A DNA stretch of 13,523 nt from contig DAOWOO010000008.1 in assembly GCA_030642025.1 (NCBI GenBank), positions 1-13,523 on the forward strand. The letters are read 5' to 3'. Position 1 is the stretch's first letter; each line of letters opens with the position of its first letter. The position numbers and the translations under genes were made by a program. The stretch comes from Candidatus Zixiibacteriota bacterium. GTDB lineage: Bacteria > Zixibacteria > MSB-5A5 > GN15 > PGXB01. This document shows, piece by piece, positions 1 to 7,350 of the stretch. The notes below the pieces were generated by a model, which saw only the letters and a program-made list of their open reading frames with translations, searched no databases and had not been told where the DNA came from.

Positions 1-1
1 G

Positions 2-1084
2 GAAGATATTAAAAGGGAATTTGACGGGCACAAGACCCGCTTCGAGGATTATAAAAAAGTTGTGGCCGCACTCGAACCGATTATCGATGATGCCGATATC
101 GCCTCGGTGGTTGCCCGCCGCACCGGGATTCCTCTTGCCAAAATGCTTACCGCCGAAAAAGATCGGTTGATCAAAATGGAGGTGTTTCTTTCGGAGAAGA
201 TTGTCGGGCAACAAAAAGCTATCAAGGCGATTGCCAACGCTGTGCGCAAGGCCCGTGCCGGATTGAAGCTGGCACATCGGCCGGTGGGATCGTTTCTCTT
301 TCTGGGGCCGACCGGAACCGGGAAAACATACCTGCCGAAACTTCTGGCCGAGTTTCTCTTTGATGACAAAAACGCTATGGTCAGGCTGGACATGTCCGAA
401 TTTATGGAATCGCACTCGGTAGCCAAGATGATCGGCGCCCCGCCGGGATATGTGGGTTACGAGGAAGGCGGTCTGCTGACCGAGGCCGTCAAGCGCAAAC
501 CGTTTTCGATTGTGCTTCTTGACGAAGTCGAAAAAGCTCACCCTGATGTGTTCAATGTCCTGCTTCAGCTTCTCGATGACGGCCGTCTTACTGATGGACA
601 GGGCCGAACCGTTGATTTTTCAAACACTATCGTCGTGCTGACCTCGAACTACGCCGCCGATAAAATCCTGGATGCCGACCGCGAGGGACGCGATGTTGAT
701 ATGGAGGAAGTTCGTTCCTTTCTGTTTACCAAGTTTCGACCTGAGTTTTTAAACCGGCTCAATGAGATAATCATATTTCACAGTTTCACCCAGGAACAGG
801 TGGAAACGATTGCCGGGTTGGAATTCAAAGGTGTTTTGGCTATGCTCAAAGACCAGAATATTGACGCATCTTTAAGCCCCGAGGGTCAGCATAAGCTGGC
901 CGTCGACGGATACACGATTGAACTGGGGGCGCGCCCGATTCAGCGGACGATAGAAAGGGATATAATAAATAAACTTTCGATGGATATTATCACCGGCAAG
1001 GTTTCGCCCGGTGATAAGGTGAAAATAGATGTTAAGGACGATGCGTACGTCTTTACCGTAATTGAAAAAACAAAGAATAAATGA
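2..1084 (+). CDS. clpV (tssH): T6SS sheath-recycling AAA+ ATPase, ClpB/ClpV family, C-terminal part (5' truncated)
   Basis: The frame is open from the window edge, so the true start lies outside; the GTG at 62 is only an internal valine codon. About 360 residues remain, covering the second AAA+ module of a Hsp100 disaggregase. Visible motifs: the junction segment IASVVARRTGIPLAKM, Walker A GPTGTGKT (305-328), pore loop GAPPGYVGYEEGG, Walker B VLLDEVEKAH, the arginine-finger region FRPEFLNR, and sensor 2 GARPIQR in the C-terminal subdomain. The family uses ATP to thread substrates; in a T6SS the substrate is the contracted TssB/TssC sheath, acting in the cytosol. Position directly before tssB supports that role. 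The core reads closer to ClpB than to proteobacterial ClpV. Odd: after Walker A it has YLPK where ClpB proteins usually have ELAK or ELTK, placing a proline in the P-loop helix. The N-domain that would bind TssC is not in the window, so a housekeeping ClpB cannot be formally excluded. Confidence 0.9.
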   Translation, partial: EDIKREFDGHKTRFEDYKKVVAALEPIIDDADIASVVARRTGIPLAKMLTAEKDRLIKMEVFLSEKIVGQQKAIKAIANAVRKARAGLKLAHRPVGSFLFLGPTGTGKTYLPKLLAEFLFDDKNAMVRLDMSEFMESHSVAKMIGAPPGYVGYEEGGLLTEAVKRKPFSIVLLDEVEKAHPDVFNVLLQLLDDGRLTDGQGRTVDFSNTIVVLTSNYAADKILDADREGRDVDMEEVRSFLFTKFRPEFLNRLNEIIIFHSFTQEQVETIAGLEFKGVLAMLKDQNIDASLSPEGQHKLAVDGYTIELGARPIQRTIERDIINKLSMDIITGKVSPGDKVKIDVKDDAYVFTVIEKTKNK

Positions 1085-1095
1085 ATAAATCCAAC

Positions 1096-1102
1096 AAGGA
1101 GG
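1096..1102 (+). promoter_or_regulatory. Strong Shine-Dalgarno for tssB
   Basis: AAGGAGG lies 5 bases before the ATG at 1108. It is a near-perfect match to the anti-Shine-Dalgarno and fixes the start of tssB. It is among the strongest sites in the cluster, in keeping with the high copy number of sheath subunits. Confidence 0.85.
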
Positions 1103-1107
1103 ATTAA

Positions 1108-1548
1108 ATGGCGAAATTCATCCTTGGAGCAACGGAGCGCGTCAAACGGGATGATTCCATTCCGGTTGAGCTTCTACCCTCGAACAAAATGCTTTATTGC
1201 GACAAGCTTAACAATGACGAGGATACCGAGGTTATGCCGGTACGATGTAACAACCTCAAGGAGGTCTTCGAGAAATTCCGGCCGTCGTTTGATGTCGAGC
1301 TGGAGTCGACTGATGGTGAACAGGTCAATGCCGAATTCGAAATCAAAGCGATGAAGGATTTTACACCGAAAGAAATGATTGAGAATAACGACCACCTCTC
1401 ATCGGTGTACTATGGCAAGGAAATGCTGGCTGATCTTGAGAAGCAATTGAAGAAAAACAACGCTCTTAAGAAAACCTTAGGCGATTCCGAGAAAAAGGAA
1501 GCTCTGCTTAAAGTGGCCAAATACTATATTGACCTTCTAAGCGAATAA
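1108..1548 (+). CDS. tssB: TssB (VipA) small contractile sheath subunit
   Basis: 146 residues, slightly shorter than the usual 155-175 of TssB. TssB pairs with TssC to form the helical sheath whose contraction drives the Hcp tube outward. The best family signal is the central stretch LKEVFEKFRPSFDVEL (about residues 50-66) followed by a hydrophobic strand and MKDFTPKEMI (about 82-91). These match the TssB pattern of an FxP-type segment, a beta strand, then an 'mdDFxPe' motif. The C-terminal half is helical and lysine-rich (EKQLKKNNALKKTLG), as in the TssB helix contacting TssC and ClpV. The usual N-terminal LGDFSG-like motif is absent, so it is divergent. It starts 23 bp after clpV and ends 18 bp before tssC, clearly one operon. 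Assignment rests on these motifs and the adjacent tssC. Confidence 0.87.
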   Translation: MAKFILGATERVKRDDSIPVELLPSNKMLYCDKLNNDEDTEVMPVRCNNLKEVFEKFRPSFDVELESTDGEQVNAEFEIKAMKDFTPKEMIENNDHLSSVYYGKEMLADLEKQLKKNNALKKTLGDSEKKEALLKVAKYYIDLLSE

Positions 1549-1553
1549 GAAAC

Positions 1554-1561
1554 GAGGTGAT
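1554..1561 (+). promoter_or_regulatory. Strong Shine-Dalgarno for tssC
   Basis: GAGGTGAT lies 5 bases before the ATG at 1567 and is an exact match to the end of the anti-Shine-Dalgarno complement. It supports the chosen tssC start over later methionines such as the one 8 codons downstream. Confidence 0.8.
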
Positions 1562-1566
1562 GATAG

Positions 1567-2997
1567 ATGGGTGAAGAAGAAAAAAAGATGCAGCCGCAGG
1601 AGGCTGAGGCCGCCGAAGCGAAACCGGCGGCAGAGGCCGCGGTAGAGGCGATATCCGATGATGAATTCGCCTCGATTCTGGGCGATAATTTCGGCGATTT
1701 TAAAAAGCTGGCCGCCCAGTTACCGTCATTCAAGACCTCCGATGGTGATCTGGTTCGGGGCGTGGAATGGCTGGATCCCAAGAAGGACTTCCAGCGCAAG
1801 GAGTTTCTGACCAAGAAGCAGTTTGCCAAACAACGCCAGCTTCTGGCGCAAAGGCTACAGATATGGGTCGAAAACCTTTCCAAAGGCGACAACCTTGACG
1901 AAATCCGCAAGGCGCTGAACGAAGAAGCGACCAAAATGGAGAGCAATCTTCAAAAGAATATGAAGAAGGTGCATCGAGCCAGTCGCGAACTGGAAACAAC
2001 CTACCGGGCTCTTGACAAGTTTTTCGCCAATGCCCAGCAGGAACCCGATGAAAAAATCAACGCCTATTTCGCCAATGTCAGCGCTGAAGAACTGACCGAT
2101 CCCGATGACCGCGATAAATTCGAACAACTGTCCAAGTCGGTGGCCGATCTCTATCGCGAGTGGAGTATCAAGGAATGTTTCTCGATGTGCGTGGTGCCCG
2201 GTTACCTGGGGAGTGTTGAGAATATCGACACTTTCGCACGCCAGATGGGTTTGCCCAATAAACTGCATGTCATGACCGATCTGCCCAATTTCGAGACTTT
2301 TGAAGAGGTCATGGAGATGCTCGATGATCCCAACTATGCCAGTCTGCAGGGGATAGACAATTACAAGCAGTATGTCTCGCTGTTCTCCAATTACCTGTTG
2401 GCCCGCAATGCCAACGAGTATGAGGACGACGATATGTGGATACCCCCATCGGCGGCGGTGGCCGGGAAAATGTACCAGGGCGATACCACCGTCGGTATGC
2501 AGCAGCCGATGGCCGGTTTCGGGTACGGCAAGATCGCCGATGCCAAGTATCTCCGGTTTCGGGCCAATCAGCCGGACGCCTCCAAAATAAACGAGAAGGG
2601 CGTCAATCCGATGGTCAGCTTCGAGGGAACTGCCGTAGCTATGGGTGCGGCAACTCTTTTCGGTAAGGAAACGTTTAATATCTATTCGATACGCCGGACA
2701 TACGACTATGTTTACAAGACGCTGAGAAACTATCTCAACAAGCAGACTTTTTCGGTAATCGACCAGAAATTTATCGACACCCTGCGCCGCGATATCGACA
2801 AATTCATGAAAGCGATCTCCGGCGGCGAGAATATTCTCCAGGATTATCGGGTGGAAATATTCGCCGACGATAAGATGCGTAAAAAACAGGAGGTTGACAT
2901 CAAGGTTGCTCTCAACCCGAAATACCCGGCTCGAACATTCAATATCGAATTCACGGCATGGAATGAAGACGATCAGACCAGCGTGAAGGATAAGTAA
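1567..2997 (+). CDS. tssC: TssC (VipB) large contractile sheath subunit
   Basis: 476 residues, near the usual 490-510. TssC forms the bulk of the cytosolic sheath with TssB. Residues about 5-35 are a low-complexity Ala/Glu-rich tail (EAEAAEAKPAAEAAVEAI). A charged helical stretch follows to about residue 200. The C-terminal half carries the sheath fold: PPSAAVAGKMYQGD (about 295-308), then a region around NEKGVNPMVSFEG and GAATLFGKETFN. Next is the TssC-type helix RRTYDYVYKTLRNYL, and it ends in the beta-rich handshake region (DYRVEIFADDKMRKKQEVDI, then AFNIEFTAW-like strands). The 'RRxxDYxxKxL' helix followed by a short-loop/strand tail is characteristic of TssC and other contractile sheath proteins. 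The sequence is divergent from proteobacterial TssC. A 108-bp gap follows, holding a possible promoter. Confidence 0.9.
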   Translation: MGEEEKKMQPQEAEAAEAKPAAEAAVEAISDDEFASILGDNFGDFKKLAAQLPSFKTSDGDLVRGVEWLDPKKDFQRKEFLTKKQFAKQRQLLAQRLQIWVENLSKGDNLDEIRKALNEEATKMESNLQKNMKKVHRASRELETTYRALDKFFANAQQEPDEKINAYFANVSAEELTDPDDRDKFEQLSKSVADLYREWSIKECFSMCVVPGYLGSVENIDTFARQMGLPNKLHVMTDLPNFETFEEVMEMLDDPNYASLQGIDNYKQYVSLFSNYLLARNANEYEDDDMWIPPSAAVAGKMYQGDTTVGMQQPMAGFGYGKIADAKYLRFRANQPDASKINEKGVNPMVSFEGTAVAMGAATLFGKETFNIYSIRRTYDYVYKTLRNYLNKQTFSVIDQKFIDTLRRDIDKFMKAISGGENILQDYRVEIFADDKMRKKQEVDIKVALNPKYPARTFNIEFTAWNEDDQTSVKDK

Positions 2998-3038
2998 ATT
3001 GGGCTTTCAAAAGAGAAGGAAAGGATGCACAGAATAAG

Positions 3039-3048
3039 ATGTTAACAT
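3039..3048. repeat. 10-bp perfect palindrome upstream of hcp
   Basis: ATGTTAACAT is its own reverse complement and ends six bases before the -35-like hexamer of the putative hcp promoter. Its size and place suit a small operator or activator site, but a 10-bp palindrome can also arise by chance. No regulator gene is visible in the window. Confidence 0.3.
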
Positions 3049-3054
3049 GTAGGC

Positions 3055-3082
3055 TTGACTGTAAAATCAAGGTTACAATAAA
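3055..3082 (+). promoter_or_regulatory. Candidate sigma70-type promoter before hcp
   Basis: A -35-like TTGACT (3055-3060; five of six to TTGACA) is followed after 16 bases by AATAAA (3077-3082; four of six to TATAAT). It lies within the 108-bp tssC-hcp gap, the longest gap in the cluster. The ten bases AGGCTTGACT recur in the gap before tssK. An internal promoter for hcp would allow extra tube protein. The -10 match is mediocre and no start site is known. Confidence 0.4.
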
Positions 3083-3093
3083 CCATAATTCGC

Positions 3094-3099
3094 AGGAGA
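3094..3099 (+). promoter_or_regulatory. Shine-Dalgarno for hcp
   Basis: AGGAGA sits 6 bases before the ATG at 3106. An out-of-frame ATG at 3101 lies inside the spacer and is too close to the site to be used efficiently, so 3106 is the preferred start. Confidence 0.7.
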
Positions 3100-3105
3100 A
3101 ATGTT

Positions 3106-3528
3106 ATGGCACGCAGACCAATCCTTGAGATTGACGGCGTAAAGTTCAAAAACGTTTACGAAGTTTCCTATGAGCTTTATACCGCCAAGGATGAAACCGG
3201 ACGTCCGTCGGATCGGGCCCACGCCGGTACCATTAAGATCGCGAGGGAATCGGACGAAAGTATTGATATCTTCCGCTGGGCGGCTGATTCCAGCAAGCCG
3301 AAATGGAAAGCGGGTTCGGTTGAGTTTTATAATCCCAATGATGAGGTTATGAAGACACTCAAATGGAAAGAGGGTTTCATAACCAAATATATGGAAACAG
3401 TCCCGCATGTTAAGGATAAACCTGATACACAGATTTACGAATATTTTGAAATATCCAGCCATTACGTGTATTTTGGTGATGATCCTGAAAGCGATACCGA
3501 CTCGATTGATAATCGCTGGGAAGAATAA
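3106..3528 (+). CDS. hcp (tssD): Hcp/TssD tube protein, Bacteroidota-like type
   Basis: 140 residues, within the range of Hcp/TssD proteins (about 130-175). Hcp hexamers stack into the inner tube expelled on sheath contraction. The sequence follows the TssD pattern well: an N-terminal strand LEIDGVKFKNVYEVSYEL (about 7-24), then TGRPSDRAHAGTIKI (about 30-44) and a SIDIFRWA segment. KAGSVEFYNPNDEVMKTLKW and the matching EGFITKYMETV strand follow, with an alternating beta tail (IYEYFEISSHYVYF). The 'GRPSxRxxxGTIxI ... W ... G.V.FY' signature is what I associate with the tube proteins of T6SSiii rather than with proteobacterial Hcp. It is bounded by a candidate promoter upstream and a strong hairpin downstream, so it could be expressed above its neighbours. 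No effector extension is present. Confidence 0.88.
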   Translation: MARRPILEIDGVKFKNVYEVSYELYTAKDETGRPSDRAHAGTIKIARESDESIDIFRWAADSSKPKWKAGSVEFYNPNDEVMKTLKWKEGFITKYMETVPHVKDKPDTQIYEYFEISSHYVYFGDDPESDTDSIDNRWEE

Positions 3529-3544
3529 CTGAAAATCGCGGGGC

Positions 3545-3567
3545 CGGGGCGGGAATTTCCCGCCCCG
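3545..3567 (+). terminator. GC-rich stem-loop between hcp and vgrG (attenuator or mRNA stabiliser)
   Basis: The arms CGGGGCGGG (3545-3553) and CCCGCCCCG (3559-3567) pair perfectly over 9 bp around the loop AATTT; on paper the complementarity runs to 11 bp around one central base. It begins 16 bases after the hcp stop and ends 29 bases before vgrG. No T-run follows, so it is not a classic intrinsic terminator. It would more likely act as a 3' stabiliser of hcp mRNA or a partial block that lowers vgrG expression. It is much more GC-rich than its surroundings. Confidence 0.6.
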
Positions 3568-3596
3568 CCTGCTCAAACCCTGTATAGGTAACTCGT

Positions 3597-5282
3597 ATGA
3601 GTATTCTCCAAACCCCGGCGATATGTTCCATCCAGGTCGATAAGGAATTGGTAAAATACGACGTTTCATATGTCGAGTTGGATCAGTTTATTGACGATCA
3701 TCATATCCTGACCGTCAGGATTCGTGATGTCGGCAAGGTGTCGGCCGATCAGGATTTTGACGATCCCAGTCAGTACACCGGCTTTCTGGGCAAGCCGATA
3801 AGTGTGAATATCAAACCCTCCGGCGGCACGGTGGCCGAAGATCGGGAGTTGAAATTCGTGGGGCTGGTGACCGAGGTGCGGTTGGAAAACAGTATCGACG
3901 GGATCAATATTGTTCGCCTGATTGCCAAAAGCCCGACCGTATCCATGGATGGCGCGCGCGTTAATGCCTTTTATCGCGATCAGAGCGCCAGTGATATTAT
4001 AAGCGCGATTATCGGCAATTATCAGATTACCAAGGGCAAGGTCGATTCGGTCAGCGGACAGTACAAGTTCAACGTCCAATCCGCCGAAACCGATTACGAG
4101 TACCTGATGCGCTTGGCAACGTCAAAGGGATTGTTTGCCTTTTACGACGGTAATGAATTTCGCGCCGTAAAAGCGTCCGCCTCAAGCAGTGAAACCGAGG
4201 AACTGATCTGGCGGGAGACGCTGGGCGCCTTTACGGCCGGTCTGGGTACGACTCCGCCCAATTATGCCAGCACCTCGTATAATTATGAACAATCCAAGGC
4301 ATATACCCAGGACAGTGAATCGCTTCCGCCCGATTCATCGATATCGGGAGTGGCCTCGGTTGTCCCTGACGCATCGAAGAAAATATTTTCCAAATCCAGC
4401 TATATTGAAAAAGGTGCGGTCGAGGACGCCCAGTCTCTTGACGAATCACTGAAGGTCAATCGGCGTAAGGCTCTTGGCGGAATGGTAAAGTGCACGGGCC
4501 AGTCGATAGTTCCCGCTGTGGCAATCGGGCACTGTATCAAAATAACCGGCATGGACAAACTTGACGGTCAGTATTGGGTTACCGAAATCAAGCATGTCTT
4601 CGATGAAGGCGGCAAGTACCACAATACGTTTGCCTGCGGTCCCATCGATATCGCGGCGCCGCAATACAAATCGAAGAGGCAAATCGCCACCGCCCTTCAA
4701 AGCGCCGTAGTGGTGGACAACAACGATCCCGAGGGGCTCGGACGCATAAAAGTGAAATTCCCCTGGCTTGACAGTGACGATACCTGCTGGGTACGGGTAG
4801 CGTCACCGCATGCCGGCAAGGATCATGGCTGGGTATCCCTTCCTGAAATAGAGGATGAAGTGCTGGTCGGTTTCGAGCGCGGCAATGCCAATTATCCGAT
4901 TGTTATCGGTTCTTTGTATACCAAGGACAATTCCCCACCCGACGAATCAATAGGCGACGACAACAATAAAAAAATATTTCTCACCAAAGGCGGCAATGTC
5001 ATTGCCATAGACGACAGCGACGGCAGTCAGACGATTACACTTTCCCAGGGCGACAATTCGCTGGTCCTCAGCCTGGACGGGCCGAAAATCACGATTGAAT
5101 CATCGAACGGCGATATAACCATCAAGGGGGCCAATATAAAACTTGAAGCGGATCAGAAATTTGAAATCAAATCCGGCCAGTTGAAAATTGACGGCGGCCA
5201 GAGCCTGGAAATAACTGGCATGCAGAGCAAATACAGCGGCCAGATGGTGGAAATCAGCGGAAGTATAATCAAACTTAATTGA
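3597..5282 (+). CDS. vgrG (tssI): VgrG/TssI spike protein
   Basis: 561 residues, shorter than proteobacterial VgrG1 (about 640) but complete. VgrG trimers cap the Hcp tube as a cell-puncturing spike equivalent to phage gp27 and gp5. Residues about 1-350 are the gp27-like part, with paired beta-barrel strands and typical phrases such as ESAETDYEYLMRLATSKGLF-like 'SAETDYEYLMRLA'. Residues about 364-450 are the gp5 OB-fold: DPEGLGRIKVKFPW, then CWVRVASPHAG, GWVSLPEIEDEVLVGFE and PIVIGSLY. Residues about 460-561 form a valine/isoleucine-alternating beta-helix (DGSQTITLSQG, NGDITIKGANIKLEADQKFE) ending at KLN. No PAAR domain or enzymatic extension is fused to the C-terminus, so effectors and a tip protein must be separate or lie outside the window. 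The start has only a weak AGGT site 7 bases upstream. tssE follows after 8 bp. Confidence 0.92.
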   Translation: MSILQTPAICSIQVDKELVKYDVSYVELDQFIDDHHILTVRIRDVGKVSADQDFDDPSQYTGFLGKPISVNIKPSGGTVAEDRELKFVGLVTEVRLENSIDGINIVRLIAKSPTVSMDGARVNAFYRDQSASDIISAIIGNYQITKGKVDSVSGQYKFNVQSAETDYEYLMRLATSKGLFAFYDGNEFRAVKASASSSETEELIWRETLGAFTAGLGTTPPNYASTSYNYEQSKAYTQDSESLPPDSSISGVASVVPDASKKIFSKSSYIEKGAVEDAQSLDESLKVNRRKALGGMVKCTGQSIVPAVAIGHCIKITGMDKLDGQYWVTEIKHVFDEGGKYHNTFACGPIDIAAPQYKSKRQIATALQSAVVVDNNDPEGLGRIKVKFPWLDSDDTCWVRVASPHAGKDHGWVSLPEIEDEVLVGFERGNANYPIVIGSLYTKDNSPPDESIGDDNNKKIFLTKGGNVIAIDDSDGSQTITLSQGDNSLVLSLDGPKITIESSNGDITIKGANIKLEADQKFEIKSGQLKIDGGQSLEITGMQSKYSGQMVEISGSIIKLN

Positions 5283-5290
5283 TGATGTAA

Positions 5291-5665
5291 ATGGAATACC
5301 TGGCATTACCTCTGGCTCTCCGGGATGGCTACCTCAGCCGTGCCTCTTTGCATGATTCCATTTCGTATTCCATCGCTCTTATCCTGAGTACACATCCGGG
5401 ACAACTCGATTTCGATCCCGGATTCGGTTGTATTATATGGGATAAGGAATATTCGGACCTGCATGCCTCCAACAAGGCGGATATCCGCTCCAGTTTGCGC
5501 AATGCCATTGATATGTACGAAAAACGTCTTTATAATGTATATGTGTCCTTTACCCATTCTTCCGGGAGTAATACCAGCGGTCTCGGTATGGTCGTTAAGG
5601 TGACCGGCAATTACCGGGAGGCTGACGAGGAAAAGGATTTCAGCGAAAGTTTCATGCTGGGATAA
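5291..5665 (+). CDS. tssE: TssE, gp25-like baseplate wedge protein
   Basis: 124 residues, matching the usual 130-170 of TssE/gp25. The protein is part of the baseplate wedge that initiates sheath polymerisation. The gp25 core is clear: SISYSIALILSTHPGQLDFD (about 20-39) and PGFGCIIWD (about 40-48), equivalent to the family's 'I..LL.T..GE...dP.FG' pattern. A helix of the type ADIRSSLRNAIDMYEKRL follows, then a strand NVYVSF. The N-terminal RRxSxxDRLL motif of proteobacterial TssE is missing. There is no convincing Shine-Dalgarno before the ATG (AATTGATGATGTAA), and it lies only 8 bp past vgrG, so translational coupling with vgrG is likely. Confidence 0.9.
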   Translation: MEYLALPLALRDGYLSRASLHDSISYSIALILSTHPGQLDFDPGFGCIIWDKEYSDLHASNKADIRSSLRNAIDMYEKRLYNVYVSFTHSSGSNTSGLGMVVKVTGNYREADEEKDFSESFMLG

Positions 5666-5688
5666 AGCATCATTGAAAGAAATATACA

Positions 5689-7350
5689 ATGGAAAGATCA
5701 CGTACTAAAGAAGAGATTTTCAATGATATGCATCGCGAGATGCGACGGTGGAACCCCGATGTTTCCGAGTCGGTGGAGCGGCTGGATCCGGTGCTTAAAA
5801 TACTGATGCAACTGTATGCCCATCAACTGGAGCGGATTGATTCCCGTATATCGAAAACCTGGGATATTGCGTCATCTTCGCTGATTCGCGCTCTTTGTCC
5901 CGAAAGCAAGCGCTGGCCCGTGCCGGCCTGCACGGTTATGCGCTGTACGCCCGTTGATCCGGTTGTCATAGTCGATCCTCATACCCGGTTTTATTACCGT
6001 GAGAAACGTGAGGGTGCCCACACACTGTTCTTCTCGTCACTGCGGGATGAAAAAATTCTGGCGGCCCGGGTAAGGCATATTTTTTACAGTACCGATGACA
6101 CCCTGATTGACCTGTCGCCAACCGATGGTGATCAGCGGTATGCCGGCTCAAACAAGGCTCCGGCCTCCGGCAGTACTCCCGGGAATATGTATGTTGCGCT
6201 TGATTTCGACGGCAATTCCTCCGATTTTGCCGGTGCCCTTGTCTTTTTACGCGGTAATGTAAATGCGCTCAGGCAGTTGCGCTGGGGGAGATGGTACCCC
6301 GGCGCCAATTTCGGCGGCTTTTACGATGATTCCGGATTCTGTCCCGGACTGACGGGCGGTATTGAATCTCTTTTTCAGGATGGAAATGGCTTCACCGACT
6401 GGGGCGGCCTGCGCTCGAGTGTTGACCTGTTTAAAAACCTGGAAGATAATATCGCCGTTCTGCCTGAAAACTTCGCCCTGACCTGGGAGGTCGGCCCCCC
6501 GGAGGATGATCTCTTGAATCAGTTGTCGAAGTATGACATTGAACTGGAAACTGAAGACGGGCGTTTCTACTGGATAAAAATTGAACTACCATCAGGAGGC
6601 GACAAATCAAGCCTGGCTGAACCATTTGATATGTTCTTTGATGCTTTTATAGCGGTCAATAAAAACGAGCTTACTCTGTTTAAGCATACCGGTGGGAATC
6701 GGCTTCTGGAAATTGAAATTCCGGAGAATCTCGATAATGTCCTTGAAATAACATCCGTGGCCGATTCCAACGGACGGGAGTACATTCCCTCGTACCAGAT
6801 GCGCCAGAATAGTGACCAGCGGGTATATACTCTCGAAGAGCGTGACGGCAAGATGGTTCTCTGGTTTGATTTTACATCACATCTGGAACTTTCCCCGGAC
6901 AGTATAACGGTGACCTATGCCACAACGGTGGGAATCGATGCTAACGGTGTTGATGCCGGAAAAATAACCGACCTGTACGAAAATCATCCAGGTATTGATT
7001 CCGCCGAAAATGTTATAGCATCAACCGGAGCAATTCCGGCCAAAACCATGGAACAGGTCATGATCGAAGTTTCCGCCCGGCTTCGGGGTCGGGATCGGGC
7101 GCTGAATTTCAGTGAAATAGCCGATTGGGCCATGACCTTTGACCCCCGGATTAGAAAAGCGGCTTGTGAAAACGGAATTCAAAGAACCGACCGGGGAGTC
7201 CGCCGGTGTATTGTCATTAAGGTCATTGTAGATACAGAGAAGTTTCATTCCGAGGATGAGCGGGAGCTTCTGCGGTTACGTCTGACTGATTTTCTGAAAT
7301 CGCGTTCATCGGTTAATACTCAATACCGAGTAGAGATAGGCGCGGCATGA
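5689..7350 (+). CDS. tssF: TssF baseplate wedge protein
   Basis: 553 residues, within the usual 550-620 of TssF (VasA/ImpG). TssF pairs with TssG to form the core of the baseplate wedge. The N-terminus has the family layout: an initial helix, SVERLDPVLKILMQLYAHQL (about 24-43), a second helix, then LIRALCPESKRWPVPACTV (about 65-83). This corresponds to TssF's 'DPxVERLlxgfAfLxAr' and 'lxPxyxxPxPs' segments. The middle (about 100-430) is beta-rich. The C-terminal 120 residues (AKTMEQVMIEVSARLRGRDR to the end) resemble the phage baseplate J/gp6 C-terminal domain, with a 'FHSEDERELLRLRLTDFLKS' helix and a final strand. The Shine-Dalgarno is weak. The last four bases overlap the start of tssG (ATGA), implying coupled translation of the wedge pair. 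Confidence 0.85.
   Translation: MERSRTKEEIFNDMHREMRRWNPDVSESVERLDPVLKILMQLYAHQLERIDSRISKTWDIASSSLIRALCPESKRWPVPACTVMRCTPVDPVVIVDPHTRFYYREKREGAHTLFFSSLRDEKILAARVRHIFYSTDDTLIDLSPTDGDQRYAGSNKAPASGSTPGNMYVALDFDGNSSDFAGALVFLRGNVNALRQLRWGRWYPGANFGGFYDDSGFCPGLTGGIESLFQDGNGFTDWGGLRSSVDLFKNLEDNIAVLPENFALTWEVGPPEDDLLNQLSKYDIELETEDGRFYWIKIELPSGGDKSSLAEPFDMFFDAFIAVNKNELTLFKHTGGNRLLEIEIPENLDNVLEITSVADSNGREYIPSYQMRQNSDQRVYTLEERDGKMVLWFDFTSHLELSPDSITVTYATTVGIDANGVDAGKITDLYENHPGIDSAENVIASTGAIPAKTMEQVMIEVSARLRGRDRALNFSEIADWAMTFDPRIRKAACENGIQRTDRGVRRCIVIKVIVDTEKFHSEDERELLRLRLTDFLKSRSSVNTQYRVEIGAA

Noticed and set aside
62..64. GTG as start of the ClpV gene
   Set aside because: The same frame is open to the window edge and encodes residues typical of the region before the second AAA+ module (EFDGHKTRFEDYKKV), so the GTG is internal.
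3545..3567. Classic rho-independent terminator
   Set aside because: The stem is strong but no T-run follows, and vgrG starts 29 bases later; attenuation or mRNA stabilisation is more likely.
3073..3669. 198-codon minus-strand frame across hcp and the hairpin
   Set aside because: It overlaps hcp completely, runs through the GC hairpin and into vgrG, and shows no domain.
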